From Vulcanimicrobiota bacterium (GTDB taxonomy: Bacteria; Vulcanimicrobiota; Vulcanimicrobiia; Vulcanimicrobiales; Vulcanimicrobiaceae), in contig JAAXCX010000002.1 in assembly GCA_013036105.1 (NCBI GenBank), forward strand, positions 62,001 through 126,000: a stretch of 64,000 nucleotides of DNA, given 5' to 3'. The notes beneath the pieces are model-generated. The model ran no database searches. It had not been told where the DNA came from and saw only the letters and a list, made by a program, of their open reading frames with translations. Shown here piece by piece: positions 1 to 8,661 of this stretch. Each line of letters begins with the position of its first letter. Within the stretch, counting starts at the first letter, position 1. The position numbers and the translations under genes are program-made.

Positions 1-983
1 CAAACCATCCCGAAGGTGCCGTATACGGAACAGCGATGCTCGCCTGCGTATACGCGCGAAGCGTGCAAAGACAGTTTCCGAATTCTGAGATCCACGTCCG
101 GCTCGTCGATGTGAAAGAGAGCTATTGCGCCAAGCTCGTAGAACGCACGCAGCGATTCCGCGACGACGGGATCGACGCCCAGGTCCTATGCGTTGATTGG
201 GTTGATGCGATTCAGCAAATCGTTCAAGAAATTAATACAGTTGCTCTCCGTTCCCTCAGCCTATGGTTCATCGATCCATATGGACCAACGGTGCTGACTT
301 TCGAGCGGCTCCAAGTATTGCTCAACGCCCCCGGCACAGAGCTAATCATCAACCTTGACGCGACCGGGTTAAGCCGGATGCGCGGGGTGGTGCAGAGCCC
401 GAAGGCAGCGCATAGTGCGCCCGTACGCGATCAGGCGGTGCTCCATCGCAGCCAGCTCGATGCCATTTACCGCAACACCTATTGGGAAGACCCTTCCGCA
501 CATGTCAAAGTGCGACCAGGCATGACATTGGAAGATCAGCTTGTCGAGGCATATTTGTTGAGCTTCAAGCGCTTTCGTGCACATGCATATCCGCTGCGAT
601 CAAGCGACAACCAGCGACGCTACCTCGTGCATTTGTCGCGAAGCCCATATGCGGAAAAGGCGTTTCAAGAAACCTATGAAGCATCGCGCAAGGTCGGTCT
701 CGCCAAGGGGAAAGCTCTGACCGATACCGAGTGCGCGCAACACACAAAGAATCTGTTCGATCTGTACCGCGGGGCAGAGGTCTCAATCGAGGACCTACAC
801 CTTGCGCAGGCGACGCCGCTCGACCGAGCGCAGCTCCGACGGGTTGCAAGCTATGCGGACGCGCACGAGTACGGCAGTTTTGCCGGAGACACGATCACCT
901 GGTACTCCGACGCCCCGGCAATTCCCGAAATGCCAGCCAGGAAGCGCCCGAATCAATCGCAGATGGATATGTTCGAGAGCTAA
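1..983 (+). CDS. tcmP: Three-Cys-motif partner protein (TcmP family), 5' end outside window
   Basis: The reading frame is already open at base 3, before the first ATG at 36, and the residues upstream of it (NHPEGAVYGTA) fit the family, so the true start lies outside the window. About 326 residues are visible. The WFIDPYGP motif followed by IINLDATGLSRMRG matches the central block of the TcmP family, which is named for its habit of sitting beside three-Cys-motif Gp37/Gp68 proteins; one lies 600 bases downstream here. The fold resembles a methyltransferase-like Rossmann domain, but I see no clear catalytic motif in the part present. Biochemical role unknown; the family occurs mostly in phages and mobile regions. 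The family call is fairly sure, the function is not. Confidence 0.72.
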   Translation, partial: NHPEGAVYGTAMLACVYARSVQRQFPNSEIHVRLVDVKESYCAKLVERTQRFRDDGIDAQVLCVDWVDAIQQIVQEINTVALRSLSLWFIDPYGPTVLTFERLQVLLNAPGTELIINLDATGLSRMRGVVQSPKAAHSAPVRDQAVLHRSQLDAIYRNTYWEDPSAHVKVRPGMTLEDQLVEAYLLSFKRFRAHAYPLRSSDNQRRYLVHLSRSPYAEKAFQETYEASRKVGLAKGKALTDTECAQHTKNLFDLYRGAEVSIEDLHLAQATPLDRAQLRRVASYADAHEYGSFAGDTITWYSDAPAIPEMPARKRPNQSQMDMFES

Positions 984-1540
984 GCGATCCGCCGGCGAAC
1001 CAACTCGTTCAACCCTTGAGTCACCGCGAGAGAACGGAATTCACGCTCTAAGCGAACCCAAAGACCAGAATTGATGACCTTGATGTTTCTCCCGACTTTG
1101 AGCCCGCGCTTGCGGCGCATGGCGCACGGCAGAAGAAAATCCGCCCAGACAAGCTGCCGTATCTTGGAGACAGACACGCCCTCCCTTTCGAGAAGGCCAA
1201 AGAAATCCGTTTGTCGTTCGTGGACGGCGGTCTTACGTTGATACTTTAACATTCGCAACGGATCTCGTAAAAGCACGCGCTCCGCGAACGCGTGCGCAAA
1301 GAAGTCGCCCAGAGCCGACTTCATCCTGTCCTCAACTGAACGCGGCACGGAAGACAACACACGCACGATCCGATCGGAATTCAGCTCTGAAACTCGAACC
1401 GATCCGAGCTTCCTCAGAAAACGCGCCACGTCGTTTGCATACGAGTGGGCCGTTCCTGGCGCGAGGCGCCCTTCCATGGTCCGACACCACGATTCATATA
1501 GGCGGCGATCTGGATGCTCCAGGACTCTTTTTCTTGGCAT
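980..1540 (-). CDS. Recombinase-like protein with only a core-binding (SAM-like) domain
   Basis: A 186-residue basic protein. Residues ~10-75 (LYESWCRTMEGRLAPGTAHSYANDVARFLRKLG and following) look like the N-terminal SAM-like core-binding domain of tyrosine recombinases. The R-H-R-Y catalytic half is missing, so it is either a truncated integrase or a stand-alone DNA-binding derivative. Its stop overlaps the end of the TcmP gene by 4 bases (tail-to-tail), and its start is 60 bases from the divergent DUF5131 gene, so it sits between the two partners of that pair. The ATG is followed at once by basic residues (PRKR). It could instead be an unrelated helical DNA-binding protein; I cannot exclude this without a profile search. 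Confidence 0.55.
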   Translation of the reverse strand: MPRKRVLEHPDRRLYESWCRTMEGRLAPGTAHSYANDVARFLRKLGSVRVSELNSDRIVRVLSSVPRSVEDRMKSALGDFFAHAFAERVLLRDPLRMLKYQRKTAVHERQTDFFGLLEREGVSVSKIRQLVWADFLLPCAMRRKRGLKVGRNIKVINSGLWVRLEREFRSLAVTQGLNELVRRRIA

Positions 1541-1599
1541 TAGAAAGTGTAAAATCTATACATGTATGACTTTTCCTGCTACACTTGTGTGAAATCGGT
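1541..1599. promoter_or_regulatory. Divergent promoter/operator region with palindrome
   Basis: These 59 bases separate the start codons of two divergent genes. They contain a perfect 10-base palindrome ATACATGTAT (1558-1567), an ACAC-TT-GTGT inverted repeat (1581-1590), and two direct copies of GTGT(A/G)AAATC (1547-1556 and 1587-1596). The stretch is much more AT-rich than its surroundings. This arrangement is what one expects of an operator controlling both genes, perhaps bound by the recombinase-like protein itself; that last step is inference. Confidence 0.45.
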
Positions 1600-2316
1600 A
1601 TGAGCGACTCCAGCAAGATCGAATGGACCGATGCCACCTGGAATCCCGTGACCGGCTGCACGCAGGTCTCGCCGGGCTGCGATAACTGCTACGCGATGCG
1701 GTTCGCCGAGCGATGGCGCGGCATAAAAGGCCATTATTTCCAGAACGGTTTCGACGTGGTACTGCGCGCCAAGATGCTCGACAAGCCCAACCAATGGCGC
1801 AAACCGCGCCTCATCTTTGTGAACTCCATGAGCGACCTTTTCCATCGCGATGTTCCCGACAAGTACATTGATCGTGTTTTCGAACGGATGGAGGCGACGG
1901 ACCGACACGTTTATCAATTATTGACAAAACGTCCAGAGCGAATGAAGCGCTATTTAGGAAAGCGCTATGGACAAGGCGCTTGTCCACCGCATATCTGGAT
2001 AGGAACCAGCGTGGAATCGAACGCTTATGCGTGGCGCGCCGAGACGCTAAGAAACATCAGGGCTGAAGTGCGCTTTCTTTCCGTGGAACCGATGCTCGGG
2101 CCCGTGGGCGGAGTCAAACTGGAGGGAATCGGCTGGGTCATTGCAGGCGGCGAATCGGGACCGGGTTTCCGGCCACTCCATGTTCAGTGGGTGAGGGATC
2201 TTCGCGACCGATGTGTCGCTGGGAACATCGCCTTCTTTTTTAAGCAGTGGCACAAAGGAAAGACCGGCCGCTTATTGGACGGCTGCACATGGGACGAAAT
2301 GCCACTGGTGGCGTGA
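1600..2316 (+). CDS. Phage Gp37/Gp68 family (DUF5131) three-Cys-motif protein
   Basis: 238 residues from the ATG at 1600; a TTG 15 bases earlier is in frame, but MSDSSKIEWTDATWNPVTGC is the classic beginning of this family. The signature Cys cluster (GC-TQVSPGC-DNC-YA, residues ~20-33) is intact, as are NSMSDLFHRDVP, the LLTKRPERM block and the GGESGPGFRP motif. The Cys arrangement suggests an iron-sulfur or radical-SAM-like protein, but no activity is established that I know of. Members are found in phages and genomic islands, commonly with a TcmP partner, which is present just upstream here. The interposed opposite-strand recombinase-like gene is unusual, because the pair is normally adjacent. 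Confidence 0.85.
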   Translation: MSDSSKIEWTDATWNPVTGCTQVSPGCDNCYAMRFAERWRGIKGHYFQNGFDVVLRAKMLDKPNQWRKPRLIFVNSMSDLFHRDVPDKYIDRVFERMEATDRHVYQLLTKRPERMKRYLGKRYGQGACPPHIWIGTSVESNAYAWRAETLRNIRAEVRFLSVEPMLGPVGGVKLEGIGWVIAGGESGPGFRPLHVQWVRDLRDRCVAGNIAFFFKQWHKGKTGRLLDGCTWDEMPLVA

Positions 2317-2566
2317 GCCAGTGCGCGGTCCACAGGACGCACACAACAAATATGGCTTCTCCATCGTTTCTCCATCGGTTCTCCACAGGCTACGTCTTGA
2401 TCGCGCAGTCGTTCTGTCCTACGGTTTCAACAGATAACTGAAATGACTATGTTGCCGCATCCGTCGTGGCACTGCCGACGCGCGACGCGAGTTTCTCTCA
2501 GGCAGCTCGGCGCGAACGAACGCGAATACCGCGTCGTTCGTCCGCGCCCTTCAGAGGAGATTATTC

Positions 2567-4345
2567 GTGAGCGCAGCTAGCATTTTGCAAGAATCGCCGG
2601 CGTTGAATGCGCAGTCCAGCAGACTCGCGCGTAAGGTCAGCGATCAGAAGAGAACCGGCGCACATTTTACACCGCCCGACCTCGCCGATTTTGTTGCGCA
2701 GCGGATTACAGCACATTTGACGTTCTCAAAAGAACAACTGGAAGTACTTGACCCATCTTGCGGAGATGGTGAGTTGCTACGTGCTTTTTGGGCTTCTATT
2801 CCCGCGCAGTATCAGGAACACGTTACTTTGCGGGGCATAGAGGACCATGAACCGTCTCTCAAGGCTGCCGAAGGCAGACTTGCTGGTCTCGGAGCTCGCT
2901 CTAAATTCATTCACGCCGATTTTATAACTACTACTCAACGGTTTCGAACACCACAGCTGTTCGCGAGCAACGGAGGTATACGCAATGTCGAAACTACGCT
3001 TCCGCAACCGCGGGTCATAATCGCAAATCCACCCTACGTTCGAACTCAGATTCTTGGAGCGGATCGAGCGCAAGATCTCGCACGCCAATTTGGCTTGTAC
3101 GGACGAGTTGATCTTTATCACGTTTTTCTCATAGCCATGGCAGAGGTATTGCAACCGGGCGGTCTCATGGGGGTGATAACTTCCAATCGCTTTCTGACGA
3201 CACGTGGCGGAGAGGCCCTCCGTCAAGAATTAGCAGCACGATTTGAGTTGCTCGAAATCATTGACTTGGGTGACACAAAAATGTTCACCGCGGCGGTATT
3301 ACCTGCGGTGATTATTGCCAAGAAACGCTCGGTTGCTCAGGTGCAGAAGTCTCCCCAGACAACTCGATTCATCCGAGTCTATGAACATCGCAAGGAGGAC
3401 TGTGCCCAAGAAAGTGTTGCAGCGTCGAGCATCTTAAAAACTGTCAATTTCGGGCAGGACGGGCAGTACACCGTCGACCAGCGGATCTTTAACGTCACTT
3501 CCGGGCAAATGACTATTGATACTTCGCCTCGAGATGCCTGGCGAATGGCTACAGCTAACGAAGCAGAGTGGATGAGTCGGATCGATCAATCAACCCGTTT
3601 TCGAGTCGCTGACCTCGCAAAAGTTCGCGTCGGTATAAAAACCACCGCTGACAGCGTTTTCATCAAACGCGATTGGGCGTTACTTGCGAAGACGAGCCGG
3701 CCGGAAAAAGCTATTCTTCGCCCGCTATTAACCCATCACGATGCAGCTCGGTGGACGTCTCTTACCTCAAGTGATAATTTGGCACAGATTGCCTATCCCC
3801 ACGAATCCGTTAATGGCAAGCGACAGACCATCAATCTCGAGCAGTATCCAAGAGCTAAGTCATACTTCGAATCGAATCGAAGAGTGCTTGAGAATCGGAC
3901 GTACGTAACAAGAAGCGGTCGAAAATGGTACGAAATCTGGGTCCCACAAGATCCGGCAGCTTGGGGAAATCCGAAAATCGTTTTCCCTGACATTAGCGTT
4001 GAGCCGCGATTCTTCTTCGATGGCACAGGAGCACTTGTGAATGGGGACTGCTATTGGATATCCCTGGATCCGGCGCACGTCGATATCCTACTTCTGATTC
4101 AAGGTGTGGCTAACTCAGCGCTTATGTTGAAATACCATGATCTTGCCTTCAACAACCGTCTATACTCAGGTCGACGCAGATTTATTAGCCAATACGTTGA
4201 GCGCTATCCCATACCTGATCCTACATCAAAGGGAGCGCGGGCTATCATAAAAATTGTAAAGCAGCTCAACAGACACCCCTCGGCTGATTTGGAGCAAAAA
4301 CTCAATAGAACGGTAGAGTTCGCTTTTGGGTTCCGCGCAGGCTAA
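2567..4345 (+). CDS. Type II N6-adenine DNA methyltransferase (Eco57I-like class)
   Basis: 592 residues starting at GTG, with GAGGAG seven bases upstream. SAM-binding motif I is DPSCGDG (residues 62-68) and catalytic motif IV is NPPY (154-157), the N6-adenine type. The N-terminal KRTGAHFTPPDLADF segment and a long C-terminal region that should hold the target-recognition domain match Eco57I/TaqI-type methylases. It converges on, and overlaps by 4 bases, an endonuclease-like gene, so it most likely protects the host DNA from that enzyme. The gene is clearly richer in A+T than the core chromosome to the right, which supports horizontal origin. The 250 bases upstream hold three TTCTCCA(T)C repeats (2357-2386) and a GC-rich hairpin next to the ribosome-binding site. 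Confidence 0.88.
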   Translation: MSAASILQESPALNAQSSRLARKVSDQKRTGAHFTPPDLADFVAQRITAHLTFSKEQLEVLDPSCGDGELLRAFWASIPAQYQEHVTLRGIEDHEPSLKAAEGRLAGLGARSKFIHADFITTTQRFRTPQLFASNGGIRNVETTLPQPRVIIANPPYVRTQILGADRAQDLARQFGLYGRVDLYHVFLIAMAEVLQPGGLMGVITSNRFLTTRGGEALRQELAARFELLEIIDLGDTKMFTAAVLPAVIIAKKRSVAQVQKSPQTTRFIRVYEHRKEDCAQESVAASSILKTVNFGQDGQYTVDQRIFNVTSGQMTIDTSPRDAWRMATANEAEWMSRIDQSTRFRVADLAKVRVGIKTTADSVFIKRDWALLAKTSRPEKAILRPLLTHHDAARWTSLTSSDNLAQIAYPHESVNGKRQTINLEQYPRAKSYFESNRRVLENRTYVTRSGRKWYEIWVPQDPAAWGNPKIVFPDISVEPRFFFDGTGALVNGDCYWISLDPAHVDILLLIQGVANSALMLKYHDLAFNNRLYSGRRRFISQYVERYPIPDPTSKGARAIIKIVKQLNRHPSADLEQKLNRTVEFAFGFRAG

Positions 4346-5400
4346 CTATCGAAGAAGTCCGCCGGTAACTGCATCTGCAATTTCTTGTTTAGTTCCCTGC
4401 CGCCGAATTGCCGAAAACGCGCGAAAAAATCTTGCCCCGTAACCAAATGAATGCTCGTAATGGATACGACTGCGCCGTCGGTCACGCCACCAACGATTAG
4501 GTAACGCACATCACAGTGCCTGATCTGGCGATCCCCCACGAACGGAATATCAAGTGCATCGACACTATTCGGACAGATCAATCCAAGGTCAATGGTGGGA
4601 GATGTTTGAAGTTTGATTTCCAAGAGCTGATTCTTAACGTCGGGGCAGCTTCCGTCATCTTCAAAATCTAGCTCGAGCACGGCACAGACAAGGCGATGCA
4701 AATCTCCGGCACGATTACGATCTTGTGTCGACCCGCGATCTACAAATGTTCGCCCAACGAGCCTTTTTAAAGGCTCAAACAAGGCTGCAATTGATAGTAG
4801 AGTATCAGACTTCGGATAGTCTACGGAACGCATCTGTGGCTGCCATGGCTCAGCTGATACGACCGGCGCCAAATTAGCTGTATCGACGGAACTAACCAGC
4901 TCGGCTTGTAATGTACCCGCCAAGAAACTAGCTTGATATTTTTGTGTCAAAGTACCCGTCGTATCCAGTTCCGTCAGCCGCTCACCTGTAGCCACTTTCA
5001 CCTTGTCTACAAGATCACTATTTGTAACATGAAGCAGCACGTAGCGCCGAGTGGGTTCTAGTTCCTCGTTCCAGATTTGGAGGTTCGTTGATTTTTGAGT
5101 GTAAACGTCGAACTGCTGACCCGGAAATCGTGGCTGCGCCTTGGTGAATGCTTTCGGAAGTGGGTACCCCAGCGCACCACAGATCGCGCTCTTTACAACC
5201 TTCGACCTTGTGCGCAACGGAAAGCCATGGAGATCGAGGTTTCGAAGTGACTCGTCAAGGACAGCCTCCAACTCAGGTGCCGGCAGCCAATAGGTTGTGT
5301 CCCCTATGGCGATTCGGTCGTAAATCGTCAGGCCGCTACGCGCGATACGCGAGACAATTTCCAGCCCGCGCGATAAGCTGGTCGACTCTGCCGACTGCAT
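4342..5400 (-). CDS. Type II restriction endonuclease, PD-(D/E)XK fold (predicted)
   Basis: 352 residues. A textbook PD-(D/E)XK nuclease motif is present: PD at 252-253 and EIK at 261-263 (PDVKNQLLEIKLQ), so D253, E261 and K263 are the predicted metal/catalytic residues. It lies tail-to-tail with the adenine methyltransferase, overlapping its stop by 4 bases, a common layout for type II restriction-modification pairs. The N-terminal ~200 residues have no domain I recognise and may carry DNA specificity and dimerisation. I cannot name the recognition sequence or an isoschizomer. Base composition is low in G+C like its partner. Confidence 0.78.
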   Translation of the reverse strand: MQSAESTSLSRGLEIVSRIARSGLTIYDRIAIGDTTYWLPAPELEAVLDESLRNLDLHGFPLRTRSKVVKSAICGALGYPLPKAFTKAQPRFPGQQFDVYTQKSTNLQIWNEELEPTRRYVLLHVTNSDLVDKVKVATGERLTELDTTGTLTQKYQASFLAGTLQAELVSSVDTANLAPVVSAEPWQPQMRSVDYPKSDTLLSIAALFEPLKRLVGRTFVDRGSTQDRNRAGDLHRLVCAVLELDFEDDGSCPDVKNQLLEIKLQTSPTIDLGLICPNSVDALDIPFVGDRQIRHCDVRYLIVGGVTDGAVVSITSIHLVTGQDFFARFRQFGGRELNKKLQMQLPADFFDS

Positions 5401-5462
5401 GCCACGTCCTGTTTGAGCACACGCCTGAATAACCTAGCGACGGCGCAGTAACGCTCGCGGCC

Positions 5463-6458
5463 TCATGGCGGATCTAACTTTGGCAAGCCGAGCTCCAGGC
5501 GCGTGTCCCCGCTGATGAATTTCTCAGCCCATTCATGGCCCATCTGAACGTCGAAAAGACGCAAGAGATCTTCGATCGCGCGAAGACGTCGGCCAAGTTG
5601 CTTGCGCTCCAGTGTGAATGCTCCGGCATGCACAAGTCGGTCGCGCTCAAACACAGCCTTCCTAAGCTGAACAATGATCGACGGAACAATACGCGCGCGA
5701 GAGTCCTTCGGGTAATAGCTTTCGAGAAGATTAACGATCGGGAGACTCTTGGGAGATTCGAGCATCTCGGTCAAGGTTGGATCGATGAACTTCAAGCACC
5801 GCTTCGTCCCAACTTCGGCCGCGGCGACGGCGATAACTAGGGCACTACGGGGGTTATCAAATTGCAGATGTTGAGCCTCCATCAGCAACTCGAACGCCAG
5901 TGGCTCAGCCGGCAGCGGCTCGTATTCCCCTTCTTCCGGCTCGATGATTGAGTCGAGATACTCAAACTGCCACTCTGTCTGTTCGATCGAGAAAGATCCA
6001 TACACTGTAAACCAAGTTCTCGCGTCCAGCGACCAGGAAAACGGCGCGAGATCCGTCTTCAGGACAAGCTGGGTTCCATGCGCATTACAGCGCCAACGCA
6101 AAGATTTCGCCAGGGTAAGCGCGCGGGCGCTCAGCTTCTCCTCGATAGCTCGGACAGCGTACGCCACTTTCGATGGGAACTCGTTGATGTCGACTGGCGC
6201 TGCTGCTGCTTGAGTCCCAGCCATTCTATTCGCCAAGAAGGGAACCGCGTATTCGATTAGCGCAGGCGGCCTTGACACGGCAGTTATTGCAACACAGGCT
6301 TGCTTAGGGACCAAGCTCCGTCCGTCGCGTGCCTGCAGAAACGCGATGGATACGTCATCGCCCACGCTGACGTTTAGATTTCCGCGATATTGAAGAAAAT
6401 GCGCCCGCGGAAACTCGAACTGCTTCTTAAGGAAAACTATCTGTTTTGCAGTTGCCAT
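5463..6458 (-). CDS. HEPN-like domain protein paired with a UvrD helicase
   Basis: 331 residues. The C-terminal third looks like an all-helical HEPN domain: an early helix ALVIAVAAAEVGTKRC (~residues 206-221) and, near the end, ERDRLVHAG with R272-x4-H277, the R-x4-6-H signature of HEPN ribonucleases. The N-terminal half, residues ~1-190, looks beta-rich and is not familiar; it could bind a ligand or sense a trigger. The gene lies 88 bases downstream of a UvrD-family helicase on the same strand, so they are probably co-transcribed. HEPN proteins in such islands commonly act in phage defence or as toxins; that role here is inference. The motif is short, so this could be a HEPN-fold protein without nuclease activity. 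Confidence 0.58.
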   Translation of the reverse strand: MATAKQIVFLKKQFEFPRAHFLQYRGNLNVSVGDDVSIAFLQARDGRSLVPKQACVAITAVSRPPALIEYAVPFLANRMAGTQAAAAPVDINEFPSKVAYAVRAIEEKLSARALTLAKSLRWRCNAHGTQLVLKTDLAPFSWSLDARTWFTVYGSFSIEQTEWQFEYLDSIIEPEEGEYEPLPAEPLAFELLMEAQHLQFDNPRSALVIAVAAAEVGTKRCLKFIDPTLTEMLESPKSLPIVNLLESYYPKDSRARIVPSIIVQLRKAVFERDRLVHAGAFTLERKQLGRRLRAIEDLLRLFDVQMGHEWAEKFISGDTRLELGLPKLDPP

Positions 6459-6546
6459 GGCTTGTCACTAAAACACTTCTAGGGCGCCTATCGCGATGAA
6501 CCGTCAGGTCCTTGAGGTCTGATCTGCGCTAGCGCTCGCGCTCGCT

Positions 6547-8490
6547 CTAGCTGAAATTTGAATCTGTCCACGAGTTTCCTGACTTCGTCTGATGACCCAC
6601 GCCAATCTCACGGAGAAAGCGGCTTGGCAACGTTCGACCCTGTTGTGATAGTCTCACTCCGATCTGCGGAGCCATTGGCGCACTAATTCGCGCGGGCGAC
6701 GATAGCACAAGAATTTCCCTGGGTCGCGTGACCGCCACATAAAAGAGCCGGCGCTGTTCCCTTAGCGTCCTCTCCTGATCATTGAGCGGAAGGTCTGTAT
6801 CTACGTTCGGAATCAGTGAGTCTACGATGCTCGCGATGATCGCAACCTTACTCGTTAGGCCTTTGGACGCATGCAAGCTCATAACCCTGACGAAGTCGGG
6901 CTCCTCCGGTACTTCGGGTTGCGATATATATTCGCTTAGCGTGCTGAGGATATCCGCGCAAGTTGCCGTTTCTTCGATTTCGCTCCCCTGTAGTATCTCA
7001 CGAAGCGACTCAGCCCACTGGGTACCGGCGGGGAATAGCTGATCTAGGAGGGCCGGACCTGTCACTTCGGCCAACTGGCCAAGCCGCTGTCGCAAGAGCC
7101 GAAATCGAGCGAGTGTTTGCGCAAAACCCGCAGCATTAAGATCACCTCGACTCATGCGATCCAGGGTGCCAAATGGCGATTCCCCGGTCTGCTGACAAAG
7201 GTCTCGCAAACGACAATATTGTTTGAAACGCCAGTCTTGGCTTCCAAAACCAAGCCAAAAGCGAAGAGCCACCCGATCCTCGACATTGCACAGGAGCGTG
7301 AGGAGCGCGTATGCCTCCTGCGCCCCATTTTCTTCTAGAGCTTCTTCGTGAAAAAAACTATGCGCGTCAACACCAAGATTGCGCAACTCATTTCGGAGTT
7401 GGTAGGCGATACGACGACGCGGACATAGTATCAGGAAGTCTTTGGCCTGATATCCACGATCGGCGATCAAATAAGCAACGTAGGCCGCAAGCCCTTGCAC
7501 TTCTGCATCCAGGTTTGTCCACTGAACTACATGGATCTCGCCGCGCGGATTGGCCGGCATTGGAGACATCCGAACATAGGACGCTTCACCGAGATGATTA
7601 TTCGTAATGACGCTGTTAGCTACGGCGACTATGTCTTGACCGCAACGACGACACTCGGATAGCGATTTGTCAACTGTATCGCCGTGACGTTGCAAGAAGT
7701 CCGCTATCCCTTCCGGATTTGCATACTTGAAGGCGTAAATGGATTGGTCCGCGTCTCCAACGATCGCCAAAACGGAGTTCTCCGCCAAGCGGTCGATAAT
7801 TGTCTGCTCCGCCTTGTTGAGATCCTGATATTCGTCGACGATAATTCGGTCGAAGGCGTGATGTTCGTCAGCGGTAGGATTGTCGTCCAAGTATCGAAGC
7901 GCTTCTGGAATGAGTTCGCCGATCAACATTGCGCGGTGGAAGCGCAGCCACGATAACAACGCCTCCTGAAATTGAAGATCCACCTCGTCCCTCTGCGCAA
8001 ATGCTTCGTCTTGCTGCGTTCGAGCATAGGCCGCTTCGTACTCGCGGATGCGTTTTATACGGCGCCTCTTGTTACCGAAAACCTCCTGATTGTCCAAATC
8101 AATCAAGAGCGGCGCGTATTCGAAGCCGAGAATGCCGTTTTGAGTCACCGGCAGCAAGGGGCGCGGTGTTCGGTCGTGAGCTTCGAGCGCAGATGCCCGC
8201 AAGAGCGTACGGAAGCAAAATGCGTGGAGCGTGCCTGCCCAAATTTCGTCGCACCCGGGCACACCGATTTCAGAAAGCTCGTTGCGCAGATCTCGCGCGG
8301 CCGTTCGAGTGAACGTAACCGCTAGGATCCGCCGAGGGTCTACGTTTTGCTCTAACAGCCGCATGACGTAACGCCTGATCGCGAAGGTTTTTCCCGTGCC
8401 TGGTCCAGCTAGTACGCGTAACCGCCTGTCATCGCTCGCAGCAATTTCAAGCGCGGCCCCCTGCAAATTATCGTTCCACGGCACGCCCAC
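6547..8490 (-). CDS. UvrD/Rep-family superfamily I DNA helicase
   Basis: 647 residues. The motifs run in order: Walker A GPGTGKT (29-35), Walker B IIVDEYQDLNKAEQ, motif III GDADQSIYAF, motif V VMSLHASKGLTSK, and motif VI RRLFYVAVTRPREILV. This predicts a 3'-to-5' ATP-dependent DNA helicase. It lacks the C-terminal nuclease domain of AddA/RecB and is shorter than canonical UvrD/PcrA (~720). GTG start at 8490; a second GTG at 8484 is better spaced from the GGAGG upstream and may be the real start. It is followed by the HEPN-like gene. The context resembles helicase-effector defence pairs such as Gabija, but no GajA-type nuclease is present. Confidence 0.9.
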   Translation of the reverse strand: MGVPWNDNLQGAALEIAASDDRRLRVLAGPGTGKTFAIRRYVMRLLEQNVDPRRILAVTFTRTAARDLRNELSEIGVPGCDEIWAGTLHAFCFRTLLRASALEAHDRTPRPLLPVTQNGILGFEYAPLLIDLDNQEVFGNKRRRIKRIREYEAAYARTQQDEAFAQRDEVDLQFQEALLSWLRFHRAMLIGELIPEALRYLDDNPTADEHHAFDRIIVDEYQDLNKAEQTIIDRLAENSVLAIVGDADQSIYAFKYANPEGIADFLQRHGDTVDKSLSECRRCGQDIVAVANSVITNNHLGEASYVRMSPMPANPRGEIHVVQWTNLDAEVQGLAAYVAYLIADRGYQAKDFLILCPRRRIAYQLRNELRNLGVDAHSFFHEEALEENGAQEAYALLTLLCNVEDRVALRFWLGFGSQDWRFKQYCRLRDLCQQTGESPFGTLDRMSRGDLNAAGFAQTLARFRLLRQRLGQLAEVTGPALLDQLFPAGTQWAESLREILQGSEIEETATCADILSTLSEYISQPEVPEEPDFVRVMSLHASKGLTSKVAIIASIVDSLIPNVDTDLPLNDQERTLREQRRLFYVAVTRPREILVLSSPARISAPMAPQIGVRLSQQGRTLPSRFLREIGVGHQTKSGNSWTDSNFS

Positions 8491-8661
8491 AACCCTCCGT
8501 CGCCCGATTTATCGCTGGGCAGCGCGACCCTATTTCGACCCCAAGCCTTCTTCAGCACCATACTATTGTTGCTCCCGCAAAGTGCCACCCAGCTGTCACT
8601 CTGAGAGTCTATCATCGCACTCGAGTAAGGCATCCACCTAATTTATAAGGATAGAAACCTC

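Noticed and set aside
2357-2386. Three TTCTCCA(T)C units before the methyltransferase gene
   Set aside because: Short and imperfect, with no other evidence of function; noted in the gene entry only.
5463-8490. Gabija system
   Set aside because: GajB-like helicase is plausible, but there is no OLD/TOPRIM nuclease (GajA); the partner has a HEPN-like end instead.
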